NCBI GenBank assembly: GCA_964517355.1
Contig: CAZFCK010000147.1
Coordinates: 1 to 11,639 of the forward strand
Length of the DNA: 11,639 nt
Reading direction: 5' to 3'
Source: CAZFCK01 sp964517355
GTDB lineage: Bacteria > Desulfobacterota > Desulfovibrionia > Desulfovibrionales > Desulfovibrionaceae
Part shown: positions 1 through 5,489 of the stretch, in pieces
Layout of the letters: each line of letters begins with the position of its first letter
How positions within the stretch are numbered: the stretch's first letter is position 1
The notes under the pieces: model-generated
What the model was told of the DNA's origin: nothing
Seen by the model: only the letters and a program-made list of their open reading frames with translations
The model's database searches: none
Translations under genes and position numbers: made by a program

Positions 1-3
1 GAA

Positions 4-46
4 ATTGTTTCAGGGGAGAGCCTTGTTTCAAGGCGAAAATGCGCTA
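4..46 (+). repeat. Dispersed 43-bp repeat, copy R1
   Basis: First of four related copies in this window (others at 1423-1465, 1581-1623 and, inverted, 8908-8950). It starts ATTGTTTCAG and contains the core GCCTTGTTTCAAGGCGAAAA, which folds as a 6-bp stem (GCCTTG/CAAGGC) with a TTT loop, and it ends TGCGCTA. By hand alignment it matches R2 at 38 of 43 positions. It lies upstream of dsrP and may be cut by the window edge. One frame is open through it (positions 2-121) and reads LFQ..ALFQGENAL. Confidence 0.75.
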
Positions 47-161
47 GAAATCGAACAAGGCGGCGTCCGCAGCCGGTTTGCCGCTCTTCGGCGCAGTTCG
101 GCCTATCAATTAATTCCCGCTTAATTCATCCGGCATAAGCTGGCGCTTCACAATGAACTCC

Positions 162-178
162 GGAGCCTTACCGGCTCC
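162..178 (+). promoter_or_regulatory. Small hairpin before the dsrP ribosome binding site
   Basis: GGAGCC, a 5-base loop TTACC, then GGCTCC: a perfect 6-bp stem ending six bases before the AAGGAGG Shine-Dalgarno sequence at 184-190. A stem here could affect processing or translation of the dsrP message, but it may also be chance in GC-rich DNA. Confidence 0.35.
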
Positions 179-197
179 AGGGCAAGGAGGTGCCATC

Positions 198-1367
198 ATG
201 CTGGATTTGGCGTTGCGAGGGAGCGGCAAGTATTGGACCTGGCTGTGTTTTTTACTTGTTGTCGTAGCGGTGGGGGCGCTGTTGTATGTTTGGCAGTTTA
301 CCGTGGGGTTGCGGATCACGGGCTTGTCGCGTGATGTCACCTGGGGATTTTACGTGGCGCAACTCACTTTTCTGGTCGGGGTGGCCGCATCTGCGGTGAT
401 GTTGGTGCTGCCCTATTATCTCCACAATTATAAGGTGTTTGGAAGAATAACCATCTTGGGGGAATTCGTGGCCGTGCCGACCATCGTTATGTGCCTGCTG
501 TTCCTTTTCGTGGATTTGGGACAGCCGGTCAGGGCGTTGAACATCTTTCTGCATCCCACGCCCCGATCGATTATCTTTTGGGACGGCAACGTACTGTTGG
601 CGTATATGTTTCTCAACCTATTTGTGGGGTGGAACGTGCTGCAGGCCGAACGGTATGACGTGCCGCCCCCGCGTTGGCTCAAGCCCTTCATCTATCTCTC
701 CATTCCTTTGGCGTTCGGCATTCATACCGTCACAGCCTTTCTTTACTGTGGACTGGCTGCGCGGGGATTCTGGCTCACTGCGGTCATGGCGCCGCGTTTT
801 CTGGCTTCGGCCTTTGCCGCGGGGCCGGCTTTCCTGATCTTGTTGTGTCTGTTTTTACGGGCAAACACGTCGTTCAACGCGGGAAAGGAAGCGCTTCAGG
901 CCCTGGCGCGCATTGTGGCCTACGGTATGGCGGCAAATCTATTTTTCCTGCTTTGCGAGGTTTTTGTGGTGTTCTATGCGCAAATTCCGGGACACATGGA
1001 CCACTTTATCTACCTCTACAAGGGGCTGCATGGAGCGTCCGCGCTGGCGCCCTGGATGTGGTGCTCGATCGTTCTCATGTGCCTGGGGTTTTTTCTCTTG
1101 CTGGCGCCCTCGCTGCGCCGCGATGAACGGATTCTGCCCTGGGCATGCGCGGCCGTGTTCGTGGGGATTTGGATCGACAAAGGCGTGGGGCTTATTACCG
1201 GGGGGTTCGTGCCCTCGCCAACGCATCATGTTACGGAATATGCCCCGACAATACCGGAGCTGGGCATCTCCCTGGGTGTTTACGGCGTAGGGCTTATTTT
1301 GCTAACGGTCCTTTTACGAATAATTGTTTCCGTAAAAGAGGAGGCCGGCAGCTCCGATTCCCCTTAG
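198..1367 (+). CDS. dsrP: DsrP, NrfD-family quinol-interacting membrane subunit of the DsrMKJOP complex
   Basis: A 389-residue protein that is almost entirely membrane helices (about ten, e.g. residues 13-33, 54-75, 87-107, 128-148, 163-185), as in the NrfD/PsrC family. The stretch around residues 43-75 (SRDVTWG, VGVAASAVM, LPYYLH), WLKPFIYLSIP and the late segment GIWIDKGVGLITGGFVPSP resemble DsrP of Desulfovibrio as I remember it. In that family DsrP exchanges electrons between menaquinol and the periplasmic DsrJ/DsrO subunits of the complex that serves sulfite reduction through DsrC. The start at 198 is chosen because AAGGAGG (184-190) lies seven bases before it; an upstream in-frame ATG at 153 lacks such a site. 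dsrO would be expected just upstream but is not seen in the 197 bases available. HmcC or QrcD-type paralogues are less likely alternatives. Confidence 0.85.
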   Translation: MLDLALRGSGKYWTWLCFLLVVVAVGALLYVWQFTVGLRITGLSRDVTWGFYVAQLTFLVGVAASAVMLVLPYYLHNYKVFGRITILGEFVAVPTIVMCLLFLFVDLGQPVRALNIFLHPTPRSIIFWDGNVLLAYMFLNLFVGWNVLQAERYDVPPPRWLKPFIYLSIPLAFGIHTVTAFLYCGLAARGFWLTAVMAPRFLASAFAAGPAFLILLCLFLRANTSFNAGKEALQALARIVAYGMAANLFFLLCEVFVVFYAQIPGHMDHFIYLYKGLHGASALAPWMWCSIVLMCLGFFLLLAPSLRRDERILPWACAAVFVGIWIDKGVGLITGGFVPSPTHHVTEYAPTIPELGISLGVYGVGLILLTVLLRIIVSVKEEAGSSDSP

Positions 1368-1422
1368 GGTTTGTTGATCTTGCGACGAGCATGATACGCT
1401 TATGCCGTTCCCTAAAAAAATC

Positions 1423-1465
1423 AATGATTCAGGGAAGATGCTTGTTTCAAGATAAAAACGCCGAC
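1423..1465 (+). repeat. Dispersed 43-bp repeat, degenerate copy R4
   Basis: Aligned without gaps to R1, about 31 of 43 bases match. The central TTGTTTCAAG is intact and still gives a CTTG/CAAG stem, while the 3' part has drifted. In the frame shared with the other copies it reads IQGRCLFQDKNAD, so the frame remains open despite the changes. Confidence 0.55.
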
Positions 1466-1566
1466 CGGAAATCATCATGCGCCACCATGTCGTGTCCGCG
1501 CCATGAGGCCATGATGTTTTGAGGCTCATTAACCTTGAAAGGTTTAGGCGTTCTTATGCATCTGCA

Positions 1567-1589
1567 TGAAACAATGGGATATTGTTTCA
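1567..1589. repeat. 9-bp inverted repeat overlapping repeat R2
   Basis: TGAAACAAT (1567-1575), loop GGGAT, then ATTGTTTCA (1581-1589). The arms are perfect complements. The right arm is the first nine bases of repeat R2, so this hairpin may be part of the full repeat unit. R1 starts too near the window edge to show whether it has the left arm. Confidence 0.6.
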
Positions 1590-1623
1590 GCTGCAAGCCC
1601 TGTTTCAAGGCGAAAATGCGCTA
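1581..1623 (+). repeat. Dispersed 43-bp repeat, copy R2
   Basis: Same length as R1 and identical at 38 of 43 positions. The five differences are all in the middle (repeat positions 11, 12, 14, 15 and 20); the outer blocks ATTGTTTCAG and TGTTTCAAGGCGAAAATGCG are unchanged. It ends 35 bases before the Shine-Dalgarno sequence of the flavodoxin-ferredoxin gene, so it may be transcribed as part of that leader. Confidence 0.75.
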
Positions 1624-1672
1624 AGGGCCGCCGGGGGCACTCCTCACGCACAAAACCAGAGGAGCGAAAGTT

Positions 1673-2485
1673 ATGGACTGGAACGACGGCACGTTGATCG
1701 CTTTTTCCCCCACCGGAACCACCCGCGCCGTTTTAGGGGCAGTCGTACAAGGCTGGGGACTGACGCAAACCGCCATCATGGATATGACGCGCCCCATGAC
1801 GGAAACGAATACTGTGCGGATTCCCGCAACCCAAGTGGCTTTTATCGGCGTTCCCGTCTACGCGGGGCGTGTGGCGCCCGCGGCTCGTGAAAGGCTGCGC
1901 CGGTTGCGCGGCAGCGGCGGTCCGGCCGTGCTGGTGGTGGTCTACGGCAACCGGGAATATGAAGATGCCTTGCTCGAACTCCACGACCTGGCCCTGGAGC
2001 AAGGGTTCAAGCCTGTGTCCGCGGGCGCGTTTATCGGAGAGCATTCTTTTTCCAATGCGGCGTCGCCCATTGCCGTGGGAAGGCCGGACGAGGACGATCT
2101 GACAAAAGCGGAGGCCTTTGGGGCGGCCTCCAGAAAAGACGTGCAAGCCTTTATCAATGTGGATGCAATTCCGCCTCTGCATGTGCCGGGTAATTCACCG
2201 TATCGCGATGTTCCGGAACGTCCCGCCGCATCACCTTCCACAAACGACGACCAGTGCGTACGCTGTGGCGATTGCGTTGCGGTTTGCCCCACAAACGCAA
2301 TAAAATTGCAGGATGGTATAGAAACCGACGCGGGCAAATGCATCCTGTGCTGCGCATGCGTTAAGAATTGCCCGACGGGTGCGCGGCAAATGCTGCTGCA
2401 ACGAGTGCTGGAAATTGCACAACGCCTGAGTGAAAATTGCAGCGCGCGCAAGGAGCCGGAATTTTATCTCTGCACTGCATCCTGA
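1673..2485 (+). CDS. Flavodoxin-like / 2[4Fe-4S] ferredoxin fusion protein (EFR1-type)
   Basis: A 270-residue soluble redox protein in two parts. Residues 6-165 are flavodoxin-like: SPTGTTRA (12-19) fits the FMN phosphate loop, and GVPVYAGRVAP (59-69) and VVVYGNREYEDAL (88-100) fit the later flavin-contact strands. Residues 190-240 are a bacterial ferredoxin with two clusters: C195-x2-C198-x2-C201-x3-C205-P and C223-x2-C226-x2-C229-x3-C233-P, with one extra cysteine (C227). It should pass electrons between FMN and iron-sulfur clusters in the cytoplasm; the partner is unknown. The start is set by AGAGGAG (1658-1664) eight bases upstream. Its place after dsrP suggests a link to sulfur or anaerobic energy metabolism, but the 305-base gap argues against one tight operon. 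Confidence 0.85.
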   Translation: MDWNDGTLIAFSPTGTTRAVLGAVVQGWGLTQTAIMDMTRPMTETNTVRIPATQVAFIGVPVYAGRVAPAARERLRRLRGSGGPAVLVVVYGNREYEDALLELHDLALEQGFKPVSAGAFIGEHSFSNAASPIAVGRPDEDDLTKAEAFGAASRKDVQAFINVDAIPPLHVPGNSPYRDVPERPAASPSTNDDQCVRCGDCVAVCPTNAIKLQDGIETDAGKCILCCACVKNCPTGARQMLLQRVLEIAQRLSENCSARKEPEFYLCTAS

Positions 2486-2810
2486 GTCTCGATACGTCAC
2501 ACTGTCCGGCGCGAGAGCTTGTGCTTCCTGGGGCAAGACCCTTTGCACGGAAAGGCTTGCCCCAGGAATTTGCCGCCAACGGACAGGAACGCCATGGATT
2601 GCGCGGGTTTTCCGTTGAGGTTATCCTGTGTGTCGTCTATGAAAAATATATCCGGGATCTCTTGTCATGCCATAGAGCGATGAACAACCGTTGCCGAATG
2701 ACGCGAATTGCTCGCGGCTCCCAAGGAGATCCACGGTGTTGCCTTGCGGCGGCGCGTCCCGGGCTCGTTCTGCCGTCAAATCCATCGCTATCCCTTGGAG
2801 GAGTTGGGGA
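2486..2810. other. Gene-free spacer before the methyltransferase gene
   Basis: About 325 bases. It holds one strong hairpin (2525-2568), a small CGCGA/TCGCG repeat (2702-2716) and two good Shine-Dalgarno sequences (2723-2728 and 2797-2803). Open frames crossing it have no recognisable protein features. No dispersed-repeat copy was found here. Confidence 0.5.
2525..2568 (+). terminator. Long perfect hairpin after the flavodoxin-ferredoxin gene
   Basis: TTCCTGGGGCAAG (2525-2537) is perfectly complementary to CTTGCCCCAGGAA (2556-2568), a 13-bp stem. The 18-base interior forms a second stem, CCTTT/AAAGG (2540-2544 with 2551-2555), around a 6-base loop. It starts 40 bases after the stop codon, so termination or 3'-end stabilisation is the simplest role. 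There is no real T run after it (TTTGCC), so a conventional intrinsic terminator is not certain; a structured small RNA or an mRNA-stabilising hairpin is possible. Confidence 0.55.
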
Positions 2811-4172
2811 ATGTCTTCTGAAGCCGTCGCCATAATCAGGGCCAGAATCAAAGACGTACGTGATGATCAGAAAGAACATGTGCTGCGGTTGATCCGGACG
2901 TTGAAAAAGGTATCCGGAATTTCAGATGTTTACCTGCTGCTCCCTGACGATGCCTGGCACCGTGGGGTGCGCGGAACGGATTATGGATGCGAAGTGTTCG
3001 CAGGCGACGCCGCAAACATGAATTTGCGCATAGCCGGCTTCCTGGAGAGGGCCGCACCCGACATAGTGGTCGATTGCTCCCTCTTGACACGGTGCCTGGA
3101 GCCGAAGCTTTACGCGGACATGCTCGCCTCTCACGTTGCCAACGCCAAGCCCTACACCACGCCTCATCTGTGGAGCCCGGAGTATTTGCCCAAGATTTTC
3201 GACGCAGCGTTTTGTATCGATGTGCTGCGGCGACACGACTGGCCGTATTACAATCACATTTCGCCGCATGATACCAATTTGTTTACGCCCGACACCGGCG
3301 GCATCGTCGACACGTTGCTGGCGTTGAGCCCTCTTGCGCAGGCTTACGTGCACGAGCTATCCTTGCGTCATGAAAAGAACAGATCGCATCTTTCGGGACC
3401 GTACGCTTTTGACCCATGGATAGAACGGGCCAGGCACCTTCTCGGACACATCGACGAATTGTATAAGCGCCGATCCCTTTCGGTGTTGGAGATTGGGGCA
3501 GGGAAGCGCTTTGGCCTCGGTCTCCTTCTGTATCTGTGCGGCATTGAGGCGTATAGGGGCGTGGACATTCTCATAGAACCCATTTCCCATCGTCAATTCG
3601 TTTTTTTTTCGAAGATATTGCAATACAGGCAGGAGCGGGGCGACTGCTCCCTGCCTGCATTTTTCCGGCCGGTTGCCGACGTTTGCCTTGATTATGTGTG
3701 CGATTCGGGTAGTTCGTTTTGCAATGGCGCCGTGCAACACCTGAGAATGGACGCAGCCACAATGGCTTTTCGGGATGAGGAGTTTGATTTCGTTTTTTCC
3801 GATGTGGTTCTGGAGCATGTCCAGGATTGCCGCAACGCCATCAGCGAGATGTTTCGCGTGATTAAGCCCGGCGGCTTTTTGCGCCACAGTATAGATTTCA
3901 CATCGCACCTGAGGGGGGAGGCTTCCTGCCGGGTCAAGCATCTCTACATGTCCAGGGATGCCTGGAGCGCCTTCCCTCACGATACGTACATAAACCTTAT
4001 TCGTCCTGATAGGTTTTATGAACTGTTCATCAATGCCGGTTTTAAGATAGTCAGCGTCACAGAGGCCAAAAATCCCCATATCGATGTCGCCGGTGCGCAT
4101 AATGATCATATGGAATACGGCGTCTCCGGATTGAACACGACTTCCGCATCAATCCTTCTGCAAAAATCATAG
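2811..4172 (+). CDS. Degenerate SpsF-like nucleotidyltransferase domain fused to a class I SAM methyltransferase
   Basis: A 453-residue cytoplasmic protein. Residues 5-185 recall SpsF/CMP-sugar cytidylyltransferases: AIIRAR near the start, GCEVFAGDAANMNLRIAGFL (59-78), PDIVVDCSLLTRCLEP (83-98). The usual loop after the first strand (family form ARMGSTRLPGK) is replaced by ARIKDVRDDQK, so catalysis by this half is doubtful. Residues 215-365 are a Rossmann methyltransferase: VLEIGAGKRFGLG (225-237) binds SAM, D252 may contact the ribose, MDAATMAF (313-320) and FDFVFSDVVLEHV (325-337) follow, then FRVIKPGGFL (348-357). The substrate is unknown; a surface sugar or secondary metabolite is plausible. 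GGAGGAG (2797-2803) lies seven bases before the chosen ATG. A GTG at 2736 in the same frame also has a good AAGGAG site but would add residues unlike the family. Confidence 0.75.
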   Translation: MSSEAVAIIRARIKDVRDDQKEHVLRLIRTLKKVSGISDVYLLLPDDAWHRGVRGTDYGCEVFAGDAANMNLRIAGFLERAAPDIVVDCSLLTRCLEPKLYADMLASHVANAKPYTTPHLWSPEYLPKIFDAAFCIDVLRRHDWPYYNHISPHDTNLFTPDTGGIVDTLLALSPLAQAYVHELSLRHEKNRSHLSGPYAFDPWIERARHLLGHIDELYKRRSLSVLEIGAGKRFGLGLLLYLCGIEAYRGVDILIEPISHRQFVFFSKILQYRQERGDCSLPAFFRPVADVCLDYVCDSGSSFCNGAVQHLRMDAATMAFRDEEFDFVFSDVVLEHVQDCRNAISEMFRVIKPGGFLRHSIDFTSHLRGEASCRVKHLYMSRDAWSAFPHDTYINLIRPDRFYELFINAGFKIVSVTEAKNPHIDVAGAHNDHMEYGVSGLNTTSASILLQKS

Positions 4173-4230
4173 CGGCAACTGCGCCGCGCGGGCAGCTTAC
4201 GGACGTAGACAGAGATTACGGGAGGATGCC

Positions 4231-5214
4231 ATGGAAATTCTCAATGCGGGGATACCTAGCGAAGAATACGAAGACCTTATCCGCCTGGGGCGTTTTTCAG
4301 ACAAAAGCTCTGGCGTAATTGCCACGTTTATCGAAGAAGGTAATTTTTCCCGGCTGGTCGCCATAGGCGACGGCACGACGTATGCGGCTGCCAAAACGAT
4401 CTTACGGGATAGAATAACGACAACCATCAAGAGCAATGAACTTGGCGGCGGCGCGTTGCGCGATGCGGACGCGATTATCGTGACAACATCCCCGATCCAT
4501 TATGACGCCATTGTTGCGCGGATAGCAACGGTTGCGGATCATCTACCGGTTTTGTTGCTGTTTGAGACGGAGCACCCTGCGGTGCGCTTGATACTCGAGA
4601 CGCAGCCGCGCTCCGGTACGGAATACACGATGAAGAATTTAGTCAGGCATCCGGGATTGAAACGCGGGTCCGTGTATCCGGAAAAAGGGCTTCAGCTGTA
4701 CGGCGACGGTCTGCTTTTTTATACGCCCGGCCAGAGCGGGGAATTGATCGTAAAGGCCCATTTCACCAAGCCTTTGCACTACCCGCAATACAGATATTGC
4801 AAGACGGCTTTTTTGATCAGCTATTTTTTCGATGCGTATTACTCGTGGGCCATCCACCTGCTTCAGCAACCGCCACGCAAGCCCTATGTGCTCAGGCGGG
4901 ATTCCTTGGAATGGGCGACTCTTGCAGCGTATTTCAGCGAACACCTCAAGTGGCTGGAGTATATACAAGACAAGTTCTGGTACCGCTATGAGGACTACTA
5001 CATCGACTTCGACGCGACGGTGAAAAGGCTTGGAAGCTACATGGGGAGTGATCTTGGGCTTTTCGCCAAGCCCCGTGAGAATCCCAAAAGAACCTATTGG
5101 TCGGATGATTATGCGTCTCGATTTGAGCCTTACTGCTTTGAAACGCTGCTGGAGACCTTCACGCCCTTTTTGCTGCGGTATTATCCTGAAAAAGCCGCGG
5201 CATTGAAGCTGTGA
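4231..5214 (+). CDS. Rossmann-like domain fused to a PAPS-dependent sulfotransferase domain
   Basis: A 327-residue protein. Residues 38-112 look like a Rossmann-type strand-helix domain (LVAIGDGTTYAAAK, DADAIIVTTSP), similar to domains that precede some glycan-modifying enzymes. Residues 118-325 match the sulfotransferase fold: PRSGTEYT (126-133) is the 5'-phosphosulfate loop, VKAHF (174-178) takes the place of the KxH strand, FDAYYSW (200-206) keeps the serine expected to contact the 3'-phosphate, and WYRYEDYYIDFDATVKRLGSY (250-270) is the typical C-terminal RYEDL-type segment. The family arginine in the IVRNPRD-like strand is replaced by S197 (LISYFFDAYYS), so PAPS binding may be altered. 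It starts 58 bases after the methyltransferase with GGGAGG (4220-4225) upstream, probably in one operon. The acceptor is unknown. Confidence 0.75.
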   Translation: MEILNAGIPSEEYEDLIRLGRFSDKSSGVIATFIEEGNFSRLVAIGDGTTYAAAKTILRDRITTTIKSNELGGGALRDADAIIVTTSPIHYDAIVARIATVADHLPVLLLFETEHPAVRLILETQPRSGTEYTMKNLVRHPGLKRGSVYPEKGLQLYGDGLLFYTPGQSGELIVKAHFTKPLHYPQYRYCKTAFLISYFFDAYYSWAIHLLQQPPRKPYVLRRDSLEWATLAAYFSEHLKWLEYIQDKFWYRYEDYYIDFDATVKRLGSYMGSDLGLFAKPRENPKRTYWSDDYASRFEPYCFETLLETFTPFLLRYYPEKAAALKL

Positions 5215-5253
5215 CGCGGGGGAGGGGAAGAATTGGGGAGCGCCCCCGTCTTT
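5213..5253 (+). terminator. Possible terminator of the sulfotransferase gene
   Basis: GACG with a bulged C then GGGG can pair with CCCCCGTC (5243-5250), eight pairs with one bulge and a purine-rich loop of about 20 bases, followed by TTT. It overlaps the stop codon. The short T run and large loop make it a weak candidate. Confidence 0.3.
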
Positions 5254-5290
5254 GGTGTCGCACCTCGGGATAGCAAGTACAAAAACATTC

Positions 5291-5326
5291 AATAAAAAAA
5301 GGGTTGCATCATTTCTGATGTAACCC
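5291..5326 (-). terminator. Intrinsic terminator of tRNA-Lys
   Basis: Read on the minus strand: GGGTTACATCA, loop GAAA, TGATGCAACCC, then TTTTTTTATT. The stem is 11 pairs including one G-U. It lies 12 bases past the encoded CCA end of the tRNA. On the plus strand the same stem lacks a clean T run, so it would serve the sulfotransferase gene poorly. Confidence 0.85.
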
Positions 5327-5337
5327 TGTGCTTTCTT

Positions 5338-5413
5338 TGGTGGGCCGTGTAGGGCTCGAACCTACGACTCTCTGCTTAAAAGGCAGATACTCTACCACCT
5401 GAGTTAACGGCCC
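5338..5413 (-). tRNA. tRNA-Lys (anticodon TTT)
   Basis: Complete 76-base cloverleaf on the minus strand. The acceptor stem is GGGCCGT paired with ACGGCCC, then discriminator A and an encoded CCA (TGG at 5338-5340 on +). The anticodon stem-loop is TCTGC-CTTTTAA-GCAGA, giving anticodon TTT, which reads AAA and AAG lysine codons. The T arm carries GTAGGTTCGAGCCCTAC, with the invariant GTTCGA. Promoter and terminator are both visible, so it is probably a single-gene unit. Confidence 0.96.
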
Positions 5414-5428
5414 GCATCGGAAATAAGA

Positions 5429-5458
5429 AAACTAGTCGTCCATGGTGGTGTTTGTCAA
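5429..5458 (-). promoter_or_regulatory. Sigma70-type promoter of tRNA-Lys
   Basis: On the minus strand, a perfect -35 TTGACA (5453-5458), an 18-base spacer and TAGTTT (5429-5434) as a weak -10. The expected transcription start is near 5422, about nine bases before the mature tRNA. Long A and T runs just upstream of the -35 (5461-5487) would suit an UP element. Confidence 0.6.
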
Positions 5459-5489
5459 GAATTTTTTTTTCATGTTTAATAAAAAAATG

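Larger units (their letters stand above)
1368..1672. other. Gene-free spacer between dsrP and the flavodoxin-ferredoxin gene
   Basis: About 305 bases with no convincing gene. It holds a degenerate repeat copy (1423-1465), a perfect 9-bp hairpin (1567-1589) and a good repeat copy (1581-1623), then the leader of the next gene. A weak stem TTCCCT/AGGGAA (1408-1413 with 1431-1436) overlaps the degenerate copy. No classic intrinsic terminator with a T run follows dsrP. Confidence 0.5.

Noticed and set aside
1531..1560. TTGAAA followed by TATGCA as a promoter for the ferredoxin gene
   Set aside because: The spacer is only 14 bases and the -10 match is poor.
2437..2835. Open frame bridging the spacer between the ferredoxin and methyltransferase genes
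   Set aside because: It overlaps both real genes, crosses the 13-bp hairpin and has no domain-like sequence.
3357..4109. 250-residue open frame on the minus strand opposite the methyltransferase
   Set aside because: It is antisense to the SAM-binding domain and has no motif or ribosome site of its own.
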